In this document: piece by piece, positions 33,481-44,353 of the stretch
How positions within the stretch are numbered: the stretch's first letter is position 1
How the letters are laid out: each line of letters starts with the position of its first letter
NCBI RefSeq assembly: GCF_013340205.1
Contig: NZ_BJTG01000016.1
Location: 1-59,992, forward strand
Direction: 5' to 3'
Length of the DNA: 59,992 nucleotides
From: Anaeromyxobacter diazotrophicus
GTDB lineage: Bacteria; Myxococcota; Myxococcia; Myxococcales; Anaeromyxobacteraceae
The notes under the pieces: model-generated
What the model saw: only the letters and a program-made list of their open reading frames with translations
Database searches by the model: none
What the model was told of the DNA's origin: nothing
Translations under genes and position numbers: made by a program

Positions 33481-33918
33481 TCACCTTCCCTTGCGGAAGC
33501 TCCCTTTACGGACCGTGCGCTTGCGCGCCGGCGCCCGCCCGGCGGAGCGCGGCTCGGGAGCCGCGCCGCGCGCGTCCTCCGCCGGCCCCGGCTCGAACTT
33601 CGGCTTCCTGGGGTGCTTCCGGTAGAGCAGCAGCGTGCGCCCGAGGATCTGGGCCAGCTGCGCCTGCGCGCCGGCGGCGAGCCGCTCGGCGGCCTCGAAC
33701 CGGTCCTCCGGGCTCTCGGTGCCGACCTTCACCTTGACGAGCTCGTGGTCGAGGAGCGCCTGGTCGAGCTGGCGCGTCACGGCCTCGGTGGCGCCCTCCT
33801 TCCCCACCTGGACGATGGCGGTGAGGTGGTGGCCGGCGGCGCGGAGCGACCGGCGCAGGGGCCCGCTCGGCATGAGCGCCTTCTTCTTGGGGTTCTGGGG
33901 TGCGGGCACGGGGTTCAC
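33481..33918 (-). CDS. YhbY-family (CRM domain) RNA-binding protein
   Basis: Small RNA-binding protein associated in other bacteria with ribosome assembly. The CRM domain spans LRRSLRAAGHHLTAIVQVGK to QLAQILGRTLLLYRKHP, including the GxxG-like VGKEGATE loop. A basic tail (ARKRTVRKGSFRKGR) follows. The GTG at 33918 overlaps the upstream stop (GTGA), giving 145 residues. The ATG at 33873 matches the usual family start better and has AAGAAGG ahead of it, giving 130 residues. Either way it is cotranscribed with the DUF4388-J-TPR gene. Confidence 0.85.
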   Translation of the reverse strand: MNPVPAPQNPKKKALMPSGPLRRSLRAAGHHLTAIVQVGKEGATEAVTRQLDQALLDHELVKVKVGTESPEDRFEAAERLAAGAQAQLAQILGRTLLLYRKHPRKPKFEPGPAEDARGAAPEPRSAGRAPARKRTVRKGSFRKGR

Positions 33919-35606
33919 TTTCGCAGGTACTTGAGCTCGCGCGCGAGGTCGGCGTGCGCCGGGTCGAGCGCGAGCCCGCGCTTGAGGTGCTTCTCGGCCA
34001 GCGCGAGGTCACCCACGACCTTCGCCATCTGCCCGAGGAAGAGGTAGGCCGCCATGCAGCGCGGCACCTTCTTGAGGGCCGCCTCCATGACCGCGGCGCT
34101 GGCGGACTGCTGGCGCTTGCGGTCGGCCGCGGTGAGGAACTCCGCCCAGGCCTTCCACACGCCGAACTCCGGCTCCTCGGGGTTGAGCTTCATCGCCTCG
34201 GCCAGCGCCTCGAGGGCGGCCTCGTACTGGCGCGTCCTCACGAGGACGGTGGCGCGCTGGAACAGCTCCTCGGCCTTGAAGATGGCGGAGACGTCCACGT
34301 CGGCGGCGCCGCCCGAGGCGAGCTGCTGCAGGTACTCGGCGCGGCGCGCCTCGTCGGAGAGGACGCCCCACGCCTCGCCCAGCCGGGCGAAGACGTCCGC
34401 CCGCAGCTTCTTCACGGTCTCCGGCTCGCCGGGCGCGCCGGCGTCGGGGTGGTAGACGCGCGCCAGCTGGAAGTAGGCGGCCTTCACCTGCGCCGCGGGG
34501 GCGTCGCGCTTCACGCCGAGCGCCTCGAAGTGATCGGCCTTCGCGATCCGGTCGTGCAGCTCCTGCAGGGCCGCCGCGTCGGTCGGCGGCTTCGGCGCCG
34601 CGGGCTTCGCGGGCGCCGCGGGCTTGGCGGCCTGCGGCGGCGGTCGCGGGACCGGCGTCGGCGGCCGGACCGGCGCCGGGGTGCGGGCCGGGATCGGGGT
34701 CGGAGTCGGGCTCGCCGCGGTCGCGGTCGCCGTCCCGGTCGTGGTCGCCTTCGCGGTCGCGGTCGCGGCGCTCGCAGCCGGGCCCGGCGCCGCCGCCCCG
34801 AACTGGAGCAGCTCCGTCTCCGCGAAGAGGAGCGCCACGCGCAGCAGCACCTCGCCCTCGGCCGGGTGCGCCGCCGCGAGCTGGGCCGGGCTGCTCCGGC
34901 CGTCGAAGAGCGCGGAGACGCGCGCCTCCACCGCGGTGAGCTTGAGCTCGGCCACCTCGACGCGCCCGCCGGCGCGCGAGGCGAGCCGCTCGGCGCGCGG
35001 GCCGAGGAGCTTGCGCACCGCGAGGCCGTCGAGGCGCCGCACCGCCTCGCACAGGAGGCCCCAGCGCGAGCCGAGCGGGAACGACGAGGGCGGCGGCGGG
35101 ACCTTGGGCGTGAACCGCGCGGTGCCCTTCTCGGCGGCGAGGGCGCGCGCCAGCACCGCGCCGCCGTGCTCCTGCAGCGCGCGGAAGCTCTCGGCGGGGT
35201 TCATGAGCCCGAGGCTCGAGAGCGCGGTCACGAGGTCGCCGCCGGACGCCGCGCGCGCCCCCTCGCCCCGCGCCAGCGCCTCCGGGGAGACCACGCCCTT
35301 CGCCACCAGGTGGCGGCCGAGGTCGTCCTCGGGCGCGTCGGACGAGGCGTGCTCGACGGCGCCGCGCTTGAAGTGGAGGGTGAAGCGCGCCCGCTCGGTC
35401 GCGAGCTCCAGCTTGCCCTGCGCCTGCGCCGCGGCGGCGAGGTAGTACAGGTGGAGCGGCCGGTTCTCGGAGAGCGGACCGTCCCAGCCCAGGCCGGCGG
35501 CGAACGCGGCCGCGGCGGTCACCTCGCGCGCGGCGAGGCCGTGGCTCGCGCCGGGCTTGACCCGCTCCAGCCTGGGGGGCCCCCCTGATCCCGTGTCTGC
35601 GCTCAC
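33915..35606 (-). CDS. DUF4388-J domain-TPR protein
   Basis: A 563-residue multidomain protein. Residues about 40-260 match the DUF4388 (PATAN-like) region common in Myxococcota, for example ARFTLHFKRGAVEHASSDAP. A low-complexity Thr/Ala/Pro linker follows. A J domain lies near 350-428 with the HPD tripeptide in LARVYHPDAGAPGE, so it may recruit DnaK. TPR-like helices fill the C-terminus (YEAALEALAEAMKLNPEEPE, LALAEKHLKRGLALDPAHAD). It starts with GTG and ends overlapping the YhbY-type gene. The linker is encoded by a GCGGTC-type hexamer track. Its client is unknown. Confidence 0.75.
   Translation of the reverse strand: MSADTGSGGPPRLERVKPGASHGLAAREVTAAAAFAAGLGWDGPLSENRPLHLYYLAAAAQAQGKLELATERARFTLHFKRGAVEHASSDAPEDDLGRHLVAKGVVSPEALARGEGARAASGGDLVTALSSLGLMNPAESFRALQEHGGAVLARALAAEKGTARFTPKVPPPPSSFPLGSRWGLLCEAVRRLDGLAVRKLLGPRAERLASRAGGRVEVAELKLTAVEARVSALFDGRSSPAQLAAAHPAEGEVLLRVALLFAETELLQFGAAAPGPAASAATATAKATTTGTATATAASPTPTPIPARTPAPVRPPTPVPRPPPQAAKPAAPAKPAAPKPPTDAAALQELHDRIAKADHFEALGVKRDAPAAQVKAAYFQLARVYHPDAGAPGEPETVKKLRADVFARLGEAWGVLSDEARRAEYLQQLASGGAADVDVSAIFKAEELFQRATVLVRTRQYEAALEALAEAMKLNPEEPEFGVWKAWAEFLTAADRKRQQSASAAVMEAALKKVPRCMAAYLFLGQMAKVVGDLALAEKHLKRGLALDPAHADLARELKYLRK
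34695..34770. repeat. degenerate GGTCGC hexamer track inside the DUF4388-J-TPR gene
   Basis: About 76 bases of imperfect GCGGTC/GGGGTC/GTGGTC hexamers. Read on the minus strand they encode the Ala-Thr repeats of the protein's linker. The same hexamer makes tracks at 51911-51993 and 59124-59183. Confidence 0.6.
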
Positions 35607-35707
35607 GCCCCGAGGTTACCACGGCGCTGGACGCGTCCGGCCCCGCGGGCGCGCGCCGGCGCGGCGGAACGGCGCGGCGCCGATGTCGCCGCGCCGCGCC
35701 CCGCCGC

Positions 35708-37351
<1,644 letters not shown>

Positions 37352-37425
37352 GGGTACGCTGCCCTCTTTCATGTCCCGGCGCGCGGACGCGGGCCGGGGA
37401 CGAGACGCTCCGTGCGCTGCAGTTC

Positions 37426-37938
37426 CTACTCGATCACCGCGAGCGTGGCGCCGCTCTCGACGGCCTGCCCCTCGACGGCGGCGAGCTCGACCAGCTTCCC
37501 GGCCTTGGGGCTCCTGAGCTCGTTCTCCATCTTCATCGCCTCGATCACCACGAGGCCCTGCCCTTCCCGCACCTCGTCGCCCGCGCGGGCGAGCACCTTC
37601 ACCACCTTGCCCGGCATGGGCGAGGCGAGCGTCTGGCGCCCCTCGACCGTGAACTTCCCGGCCGCGCGCCGCATGCGGAGCCGGCGCTCGTCCAGGATCT
37701 CGAGCGGGTAGGCGTCGCCGCGGATCCACACCTTCACCGCCGTGGCGCCCTGGTCGAGCTGCGCCGAGTAGCTGGCGCCGTCGACGAGGAGGCTCACCGT
37801 CCCGTAGTCGTGGCGGAAGGCGTCGACGCGGTAGCTCTGCCCGCCCAGGCGGACCCGGTACAGCCCCGGGCCGTCGGGCTCGACCTCGACCGTCTCCTCG
37901 CGCCGCCCGCCGTCGAGGAGCGCCACGTAGGTGCTCAT
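37426..37938 (-). CDS. biotin carboxyl carrier protein
   Basis: A 170-residue carrier subunit of an acyl-CoA carboxylase. The C-terminal biotinyl domain has [20 protein letters not shown] and the attachment site [14 protein letters not shown], in which Lys is biotinylated. The N-terminal 90 residues resemble the linking domain of propionyl- or methylcrotonyl-CoA carboxylase alpha chains. Its ATG overlaps the stop of the biotin carboxylase gene (ATGA), so the two behave as a split alpha chain. Confidence 0.93.
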   Translation of the reverse strand: MSTYVALLDGGRREETVEVEPDGPGLYRVRLGGQSYRVDAFRHDYGTVSLLVDGASYSAQLDQGATAVKVWIRGDAYPLEILDERRLRMRRAAGKFTVEGRQTLASPMPGKVVKVLARAGDEVREGQGLVVIEAMKMENELRSPKAGKLVELAAVEGQAVESGATLAVIE

Positions 37939-39467
37939 CGCGCAGCCCCCCGCAGCGCCCGCAGCCGGCCCAGCCGCAGCCAGTTGGAGCGCGCCGGGTC
38001 GCCCCCGGACCGCTCGCCGAAGGCGGCGCGCGCGTCGTGGTCGCGCCGGTGGGCGGCCACCGCCGCCGCCAGGAGGGCGACCGTCTCGTACCGCGGGTCG
38101 GGCCGGACGAGCAGCTCCTTCGCGTAGGTCTGGCAGAAGCCGGTGTCGTAGTCGCCGGCGCGGAAGGCGGGGTGCTCGAGCACCGCGCGCAGGTAGCGGA
38201 GGTTCACGGTGATGCCGTGCACCGTGTACTCGTCGAGCGCGCGCGCCAGCCGCGCCAGCGCCTGCTCGCGGGTGGGGGCCCAGGCGAGCAGCTTCGAGAT
38301 CATCGGGTCGTAGAACTGCGGCACCACCCACCCGCCGTAGACGCCGCCGTCGTCGCGGATGCCGGGGCCGCTCGGGACGCGCAGGTAGCTGATGCGGCCG
38401 GGGCTGGGGAGGAAGTTCCGGGCCGGATCCTCGGCGTAGACGCGCGCCTCGATGGCGTGCCCGCGCCGGACGATCTCGTCCTGGGCCGGCACGCGGCCGC
38501 CCTCGGCCACCTCGATCTGCAGCCGCACCAGGTCGAGCCCGGTGCAGAGCTCCGTCACCGGGTGCTCCACCTGGAGCCGGGTGTTCATCTCGAGGAAGTA
38601 GAAGCTCCTCCCCGCGTCCACGAGGAACTCGACCGTGCCGGCGCCCCGGTAGCCGACCGCCCGCGCCGCCTTGACCGCCACCTCGCCCATGGCGCGCCGC
38701 AGCGCGTCGTCGAGGACGCACGAGGGGCTCTCCTCCACGATCTTCTGGTGCCGGCGCTGCACCGAGCACTCGCGCTCGCCGAGCCACACGCAGCCGCCGT
38801 GCTCGTCGGCGAAGATCTGGATCTCGACGTGCCGCGGCCGATCCAGGAACTTCTCCAGGTACATCCGGTCGTCGCCGAACGCGCCCGCCGCCTCGCGCCT
38901 GGCCGACTGCCACAGGGCGGGGAAGTCCTCGGCCCGGTCGCACCGCTTCATGCCCTTCCCGCCCCCGCCGGCGGCGGCCTTGATCATGACCGGGTAGCCG
39001 AGCTGGCCGGCGAAGGCGCGCGCCTCCGCCTCGTCCGCGATGGGATCGGGCGAGCCGGGGACGGTGGGGACGCCAGCCGCCTGCATGTGGCGCCGGGCGG
39101 TGGTCTTCACCCCCATGGCGTCCATCGACTCCGGGGGCGGGCCCACGAAGCCGATCTTCGCCGCCTGCAGGGCGCGCGGGAGCTCCGCCTTCTCGGAGAG
39201 GAAGCCGTAGCCGGGGTGGACGGCGTCGGCGCCGGTGCGCCGGGCCGCGGCCACGATCTTGTCCACCGCGAGGTAGCTCTCGGCCGCGGGCGGCGGGCCG
39301 AGGTGGACCGCCTCGTCCGCGAAGCGCACGTGCAGCGCGCCGCGATCGGCGTCGGAGTAGACGGCGACGGTGGCGATGCCCATCTCGCGGCAGGTGCGGA
39401 TGACGCGGACCGCGATCTCCCCGCGGTTCGCCACCAGGATCTTGCGGATCCGCCTGCCTCCGGACAT
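37935..39467 (-). CDS. biotin carboxylase subunit of acyl-CoA carboxylase
   Basis: ATP-grasp enzyme that carboxylates biotin on the carrier protein. The 510-residue protein starts [20 protein letters not shown] and shows [17 protein letters not shown] and the ATP loop [34 protein letters not shown] and [20 protein letters not shown] follow. The ATG at 39467 is the family start. It is the first gene of a three-gene block with the carrier and the mutase. The carboxyltransferase at 47889-49463 is its likely partner, giving a propionyl-CoA carboxylase. Confidence 0.94.
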   Translation of the reverse strand: MSGGRRIRKILVANRGEIAVRVIRTCREMGIATVAVYSDADRGALHVRFADEAVHLGPPPAAESYLAVDKIVAAARRTGADAVHPGYGFLSEKAELPRALQAAKIGFVGPPPESMDAMGVKTTARRHMQAAGVPTVPGSPDPIADEAEARAFAGQLGYPVMIKAAAGGGGKGMKRCDRAEDFPALWQSARREAAGAFGDDRMYLEKFLDRPRHVEIQIFADEHGGCVWLGERECSVQRRHQKIVEESPSCVLDDALRRAMGEVAVKAARAVGYRGAGTVEFLVDAGRSFYFLEMNTRLQVEHPVTELCTGLDLVRLQIEVAEGGRVPAQDEIVRRGHAIEARVYAEDPARNFLPSPGRISYLRVPSGPGIRDDGGVYGGWVVPQFYDPMISKLLAWAPTREQALARLARALDEYTVHGITVNLRYLRAVLEHPAFRAGDYDTGFCQTYAKELLVRPDPRYETVALLAAAVAAHRRDHDARAAFGERSGGDPARSNWLRLGRLRALRGAAR

Positions 39468-39582
39468 CGAGCCCTCGCGGTGTAGGACCCGTGACGATAG
39501 CGGCGCACCCCCGGGGCCGTAAAGGACCAACGCTCCGCCGGCGCGCCGCCGCGCGTCGTTTGGCCACCCCTCGCAAGGAACG

Positions 39583-39612
39583 TTGCCGCCGCTCGCGCCC
39601 CCTCCCTATGCT
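39583..39612 (+). promoter_or_regulatory. candidate promoter of serA
   Basis: TTGCCG (39583-39588) and TATGCT (39607-39612) are 18 nt apart, 34 nt upstream of the serA ATG. Confidence 0.45.
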
Positions 39613-39646
39613 CCCCGGCGCTCTTCCCCCATCAGCAGGAGGTCCC

Positions 39647-40849
39647 ATGAAGGTCCTCATCGCGGACGCCTTCCCTAAGGAGCGCCTCGCCGACCTCGCC
39701 GCGCTCGGGCTCCAGGTCGACCACCGGCCCGAGCTCAAGGCGCAGGACCTCCCGGCCGCCGTCGGCGACGCCTCGATCCTGATCGTCCGCTCGAAGCAGG
39801 TGACCGCGCAGGTGTTCGAGCAGGCGGAGGCGCTGTCGCTCGTGGTCCGCGCGGGCGCCGGCACGAACACCATCGACGTGGCCGCCGCCTCGCGGCGGGG
39901 CGTCTACGTCGCGAACTGCCCGGGCCAGAACGCCATCGCGGTGGCCGAGCTCGCGATCGGGCTCGCGCTCGCGCTCGACCGGCGCATCCCCGACAACGTC
40001 CAGGCGCTGCGCGAGGGACGCTGGGACAAGAAGGCCTTCTCGGTGGCGCGCGGGCTCTACGGGCGCACCTTCGGGGTGCTCGGCCTCGGCGCGATCGGCC
40101 GGGAGACGGCCGCCCGGGCGGCCGGCCTGGGGATGCGCGTGCACGCCTGGTCGCGCTCGCTCGACGCCGAGCGGGCGGAGGCGCTGGGCGTCGTGGCCGC
40201 GCCCAGCCCGCTCGAGCTGGCGCGCCGGGTGGACGTCCTCTCCGTCCACCTGCCGCTCAAGAAGGAGACGCGCGGGCTGGTGTCGCGCGAGGTGCTCGAG
40301 GCGCTCCGCCCGGGCGCGCTCGTCGTCAACACGGCGCGCGCGGAGGTGGTGGACCAGGCGGCGCTCGAGGAGCTGACGCGCGCCGGCCGGCTCCGCGCCG
40401 CCGCCGACGTCCACCCGGGCGAGCCGGAGGGCGGGCGCGCCGAGTTCCGCCCGCCCATGGCCGAGCTGCCGGGCTTCTACGGCACGCACCACATCGGCGC
40501 CTCCACCGACCAGGCGCAGGACGCCATCGCCCAGGAGACGGTGCGCATCCTCGCCTCGTTCGTTGGGAAGGGCGAGGTGCCGAACTGCGTCAACGTCCTC
40601 GACCGCACGCCCGCCCGCTGCCGGCTGGTGGTGCGCCACCTCGACAAGGTGGGGGTGCTCGCGAACGTGCTCACCGCGGTGCGCGAGGCGGGCATCAACG
40701 CCCAGCAGGTGGAGAACACCGTCTTCCAGGAGGCGGCCGCCGCCTGCTGCGTGATCGAGCTCGACGAGCGCCCGCCGGCCGAGGTGCTGGAGCGGATCCG
40801 CGCCCGGCGGGACGAGATCATCTTCGCCGAGGTCTTCGACGTGGCGTGA
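39647..40849 (+). CDS. serA: D-3-phosphoglycerate dehydrogenase-like protein with ACT domain
   Basis: First enzyme of serine synthesis, oxidising 3-phosphoglycerate with NAD. The 400-residue protein has the dehydrogenase fold with TFGVLGLGAIGRETAARAAG as nucleotide loop, NTARAEVVDQAALEEL, and catalytic His in FYGTHHIGASTDQAQ. The C-terminal ACT domain (VVRHLDKVGVLANVLTAVRE) suggests feedback control by serine, as in other members. AGGAGG precedes the ATG at ideal spacing. Unlike many Myxococcota, no serC is adjacent. It converges with plsC, 12 bp apart. A related 2-hydroxyacid dehydrogenase role is possible. Confidence 0.88.
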   Translation: MKVLIADAFPKERLADLAALGLQVDHRPELKAQDLPAAVGDASILIVRSKQVTAQVFEQAEALSLVVRAGAGTNTIDVAAASRRGVYVANCPGQNAIAVAELAIGLALALDRRIPDNVQALREGRWDKKAFSVARGLYGRTFGVLGLGAIGRETAARAAGLGMRVHAWSRSLDAERAEALGVVAAPSPLELARRVDVLSVHLPLKKETRGLVSREVLEALRPGALVVNTARAEVVDQAALEELTRAGRLRAAADVHPGEPEGGRAEFRPPMAELPGFYGTHHIGASTDQAQDAIAQETVRILASFVGKGEVPNCVNVLDRTPARCRLVVRHLDKVGVLANVLTAVREAGINAQQVENTVFQEAAAACCVIELDERPPAEVLERIRARRDEIIFAEVFDVA

Positions 40850-40861
40850 AGCGGGCGCGCG

Positions 40862-41605
40862 CTAGGCCGGGGCGGACGCGGGCGCCTCGGCCTCCCCCAG
40901 CTCGCGGGCGATCGCCTCGCGCGCCGCCTGCTTGAGGGAGAGCACGTCGGGGAAGGCGGCCGGGTCGAGGGGGGCGAGCACCTTCACCCGGCCGCGCATG
41001 CGCTGCCGCAGCACGAGGCCGTGCTTGGGCACCGTCTCGTGCGTCCCCTGGATGACGACCGGGATGAGGGGCACCTTCGCCTCGTGGGCCAGCCGGAACG
41101 CGCCGTCCTTGAACGCCTGCAGCCGCCCGTCCTGCGAGCGCGTGCCCTCCGGGAAGATGAGCACCGGCGCGCCGCGGGCGAGGTGGGCGCGGCAGTGCTC
41201 CATCATGGCGCGGATGGACTCGCGGTCGCCGCGCGTGAGCCGGACGTAGTCGTTGATGACCATGTTCCAGCCCACCACCGGCACGCGGAACAGCTCGGCC
41301 TTCGACACCCACTTGAACGGTCGGTAGAGCCCGTACAGCACCAGGATGTCCACCAGCGACAGGTGGTTCGCCACGATCACCGCCGGGCCGTGCCACGGCA
41401 GGCGCTCGCGCCCCTCGAACCGCACCCGCCAGAGCGGGTTGGCGTAGATGTAGAACGAGGCCCAGAAGCAGGAGTAGAGGTGGAGCGCGACGCGCCGGCG
41501 GTCGAAGGCGACGGTGGCGAGGAAGACGAGCAGCGCGCCGGCGAAGAACACCGGCATCGTCGCCACCACGAACACCCAGTAGACCAGGCTGAACGCGCGG
41601 ATCAC
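40862..41605 (-). CDS. plsC: 1-acyl-sn-glycerol-3-phosphate acyltransferase
   Basis: Inner-membrane enzyme that makes phosphatidic acid from lysophosphatidic acid. The 247-residue protein has an N-terminal membrane segment (VYWVFVVATMPVFFAGALLV). Its acyltransferase motifs are NHLSLVDILVLYGLY (the HX4D box) and VLIFPEGTRSQDG, then VIQGTHETVPK. The start is a GTG. It is probably transcribed alone. PlsC-like proteins may also act on other lysolipids. Confidence 0.9.
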   Translation of the reverse strand: MIRAFSLVYWVFVVATMPVFFAGALLVFLATVAFDRRRVALHLYSCFWASFYIYANPLWRVRFEGRERLPWHGPAVIVANHLSLVDILVLYGLYRPFKWVSKAELFRVPVVGWNMVINDYVRLTRGDRESIRAMMEHCRAHLARGAPVLIFPEGTRSQDGRLQAFKDGAFRLAHEAKVPLIPVVIQGTHETVPKHGLVLRQRMRGRVKVLAPLDPAAFPDVLSLKQAAREAIARELGEAEAPASAPA

Positions 41606-41659
41606 GCGCGCATTGTGGAGTGAGGGTCGGCCCGCCGCAAGCGCGGCCTGGGGGCGCCC

Positions 41660-42757
41660 TCAGAAGGCGAACTGCGCGCCCGCCTCGAGGAGCCGGGTGT
41701 GGCGGCTCGCCAGGCCCGCCGCGACGTCGGCGGGGGCCTCCGGCGCCGCGAAGCGGTTCCCGTCCACGTCGTGCAGCGCGGCGCGGACCACGAGGTCGGG
41801 CGAGAACCAGTAGTTCACGCCGGCGGCGAGGTCGCGGTGCCGCAGCGCCGGCGAGTCGCCCGCGTACCCGGTGACCCACGTGCGCGAGCCGTCCAGCCGC
41901 GCCGCGAGCTGCCAGTGCGGCCCGAGCCGGCGCGCGACCTCGACGTAGCCCGCCCAGGCGCGGACGCCCTCGCGGGGATCCTGCTGGTAGAACCCCTCGG
42001 CGCGGACGCTCCAGGCGTCCGTCAGGTACTCCACGGACGGGCCGCCGACCACGATCCCCTTGCCGTCCCCGGCGCCGGTGGCGCGTAACGAGAGCCCCTC
42101 GAGCGGCGTGGAGAGCACGAGCCGCCCGCCGAGCTGGCGACCGTGCGACTCGTCCTCCACGATCGGCGCGCCGGGCGGCGGCTGCTCGCGGCCGGTGGCG
42201 ACCAGCGGGACGAGAGACTCGCGCACCAGCAGCTCGCCGAGGAACAGGTCGTACCCGAGCGCCCACCCGCCGCCGAGCAGCGCGCTGCCGGTCAGGCCGG
42301 CGCCGAGGTAGCTCTCGCCCATGAAGTCGCCCGGCCCGTACACGGCGGAGGGGAGCGACTGGAACGGCCGGAGGATGCCGACGTCCAGGATCTCGCCGTA
42401 GATGCCGAACGGCTCCTTCACCCGGCCGACCCGGAGCGACAGCGCGTCGGAGAAGCGCCAGGTCGCGAAGGCCCAGTCGAGCGCGGCGGCCTGGGTGCCC
42501 TCGCGGCTGGTGAAGAAGAGCTGCGCCGCCACCGAGAGCCGCTCTCCGGGCTGGGCCGCCACCGCCAGCGCGAAGGACGCGTCGTCCCAGCGCCCGCCCA
42601 CCGCGCCGGTCTGGTACGGGTTCCGGTCGGTGTAGCCGGCCGTCCAGGCGCCGAAGCCGTTCACCGACACCTGCTCGGCGCCGAGCGCCGGCGCGCGCGA
42701 GGGCGCCGCGAGGAGCAGCGACGCGGCGGCGAGGGCGAGGAGGAGGCGCGTGCGCAT
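41660..42757 (-). CDS. outer-membrane porin-like protein
   Basis: A 365-residue exported protein with a signal peptide (RLLLALAAASLLLAAPSRAP) and alternating beta-strand pattern ending in LLEAGAQFAF, a C-terminal Phe typical of outer-membrane barrels. Strands such as ALSLRVGRVKEPFGIYGEIL and YWFSPDLVVRAALHDVDGNR resemble the phosphate-selective porin O/P group. The ATG at 42757 overlaps nothing but begins 3 nt after the chemoreceptor stop; a GTG at 42763 is possible. It is the last of three genes with a periplasmic binding protein and a chemoreceptor, suggesting a shared ligand. Confidence 0.75.
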   Translation of the reverse strand: MRTRLLLALAAASLLLAAPSRAPALGAEQVSVNGFGAWTAGYTDRNPYQTGAVGGRWDDASFALAVAAQPGERLSVAAQLFFTSREGTQAAALDWAFATWRFSDALSLRVGRVKEPFGIYGEILDVGILRPFQSLPSAVYGPGDFMGESYLGAGLTGSALLGGGWALGYDLFLGELLVRESLVPLVATGREQPPPGAPIVEDESHGRQLGGRLVLSTPLEGLSLRATGAGDGKGIVVGGPSVEYLTDAWSVRAEGFYQQDPREGVRAWAGYVEVARRLGPHWQLAARLDGSRTWVTGYAGDSPALRHRDLAAGVNYWFSPDLVVRAALHDVDGNRFAAPEAPADVAAGLASRHTRLLEAGAQFAF

Positions 42758-42759
42758 GT

Positions 42760-44346
42760 TCACACCCGGAAGGACTGGACCACGCCCGCGATGCTGTTGG
42801 TCGCGCGCTTGAGCGACTCGGCGGCGCGCTCCGCGCTCCGCTTGCTGCGCAAGGCCTCGCCCATGGCCCGATCGATCTCGACCACGTCCTTCGTGATCTC
42901 GGCGATCGCCTGGCCCTGCTCCGTCACGCTGGCGACGATGGCCCGGGCGGCGCGGCCGCTCTTCTGCACCACGGCGGTGATCTCGCGCAGGCTCTCGCCC
43001 GAGGTGCGGATCTGCTCGAGGCCCTTCTCCATCCGCCGCTTGTGGCCGTCCGAGAGCGCGCCCACGCTGGCCACCACCGCGTCCACCTCGCCGAGCGCCT
43101 TCGTGACCCGGCCGCTCGCCTGGACCAGGCGCGCCGCGACCTCGTGCAGCTGCCGGGCGGAGCCGCTCAGCGGGCCCTCGGAGGCGCCGGCGCGCGCCGC
43201 CTCCACCGAGACCGAGAGCGCCAGCTCGGTCGCCTCGGCGCCGAGCCGCTTCATCGCCAGCACCAGCTCGCGGACGAGCTGGGTGTGCGCCGTCAGCCGC
43301 CCGATGCCGTCGGTCATGGCGCGCACCTCCTCGCCGATGTCCGAGAGGCCGGTCAGGGTGTCGCGCGCCGCGAGCTGGGCCGCGTCGCCGAACGCCTCCA
43401 CCTGGCCCGCCATCTTCAGCACCGCCTCGGCGCGCCGCGAGGTCTCCTCCGACTCCCGGTGGATGCGCTCGGCGGTGGTCCTGGAGCGGGCGAGCCCGGC
43501 CTGCTGCTTCTCCAGCAGCGCGCCCTGGGTGCCCGAGGCGCTCGCCACGGCCCCCACCGCCGCGGAGAGCTCCTCCACCGAGCCGAGCAGCGAGGCCGGC
43601 ACCACCCGCAGCTTCTCGACCATCACCTCGAAGGAGCGGGCGAGCTCCCCGAGCTCGTCCTGGGGGTGCACCCCGAGGCCGTGCGAGAGGTCGCCGGCGG
43701 CCACCCGCTGGGCCGCGCGCGCCAGCTCCAGGACCGGCCGCGCCACGCTGCGCCCGACCCAGGCCGCCAGCCAGGCCAGGAAGGCGACCGCCGCCAGCGT
43801 GAGCCCCCCCATGACGAAGGCCCGGAGCCGCTGCAGCCGGCGCACCTCCTGGAACCCCTCGGCGAGCCGCCGGCGATCGGCGGCGGTGCGCGCCGCCAGC
43901 TCGTCCCGCAGGGCGCGGTAGCGCGCCACCGTCTCCTCCAGCACCTGCGGCGCCGTCCGGCGCGCGACGAGCTGCTCGGCCGCGGCCCGGGCGTGGGCGT
44001 AGTAGGCCCTGAACTCGGCGCTCACCGCGCGCGGCGGCGACCGGTCGTCGCCGGAGGCGGCCTCGGCGGCGCGCGCCAGGAAGGCGTCGCGGAGCTTCGC
44101 CGTCTCGGCGATCGCCTCGAGGTCCTCCGCCGCGACCGCGTCCTGGAGCGCGCGCTGGAGCCGCTCGAGCTGCTCCTGCAGATCGCGGCTCGAGGTGACG
44201 ATGGGCACGCGCTCCGTCTCGAGCTCCTGGAGCAGGGTGATGGCGCGCGCGCCCAGGGCCAGGTCGGTCGCGCCCATCACCAGCAGCGTCGCCGTGGCGA
44301 CCGCCGGGAGGAGGAGCACCTTCTGCTTGAACCCGAGGCCGGTCAC
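42760..44346 (-). CDS. methyl-accepting chemotaxis-like protein with divergent tip
   Basis: Membrane receptor of 528 residues. Helix 1 is near residues 8-30, a periplasmic helical sensor of about 145 residues follows, and helix 2 is near 180-200 (LRAFVMGGLTLAAVAFLAWL). A HAMP region has ARPVLELARAAQRVAAGDLS. The cytoplasmic signalling domain is coiled coil to the end. The normally near-invariant kinase-contact tip reads EATELALSVSVEAARAGASE instead of the usual NLLALNAAIEAARAGE form, so CheA coupling may be altered or lost. It lies between the binding protein (7-bp gap) and the porin, both on the same strand. Confidence 0.85.
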   Translation of the reverse strand: MTGLGFKQKVLLLPAVATATLLVMGATDLALGARAITLLQELETERVPIVTSSRDLQEQLERLQRALQDAVAAEDLEAIAETAKLRDAFLARAAEAASGDDRSPPRAVSAEFRAYYAHARAAAEQLVARRTAPQVLEETVARYRALRDELAARTAADRRRLAEGFQEVRRLQRLRAFVMGGLTLAAVAFLAWLAAWVGRSVARPVLELARAAQRVAAGDLSHGLGVHPQDELGELARSFEVMVEKLRVVPASLLGSVEELSAAVGAVASASGTQGALLEKQQAGLARSRTTAERIHRESEETSRRAEAVLKMAGQVEAFGDAAQLAARDTLTGLSDIGEEVRAMTDGIGRLTAHTQLVRELVLAMKRLGAEATELALSVSVEAARAGASEGPLSGSARQLHEVAARLVQASGRVTKALGEVDAVVASVGALSDGHKRRMEKGLEQIRTSGESLREITAVVQKSGRAARAIVASVTEQGQAIAEITKDVVEIDRAMGEALRSKRSAERAAESLKRATNSIAGVVQSFRV

Positions 44347-44353
44347 CGCGCCC

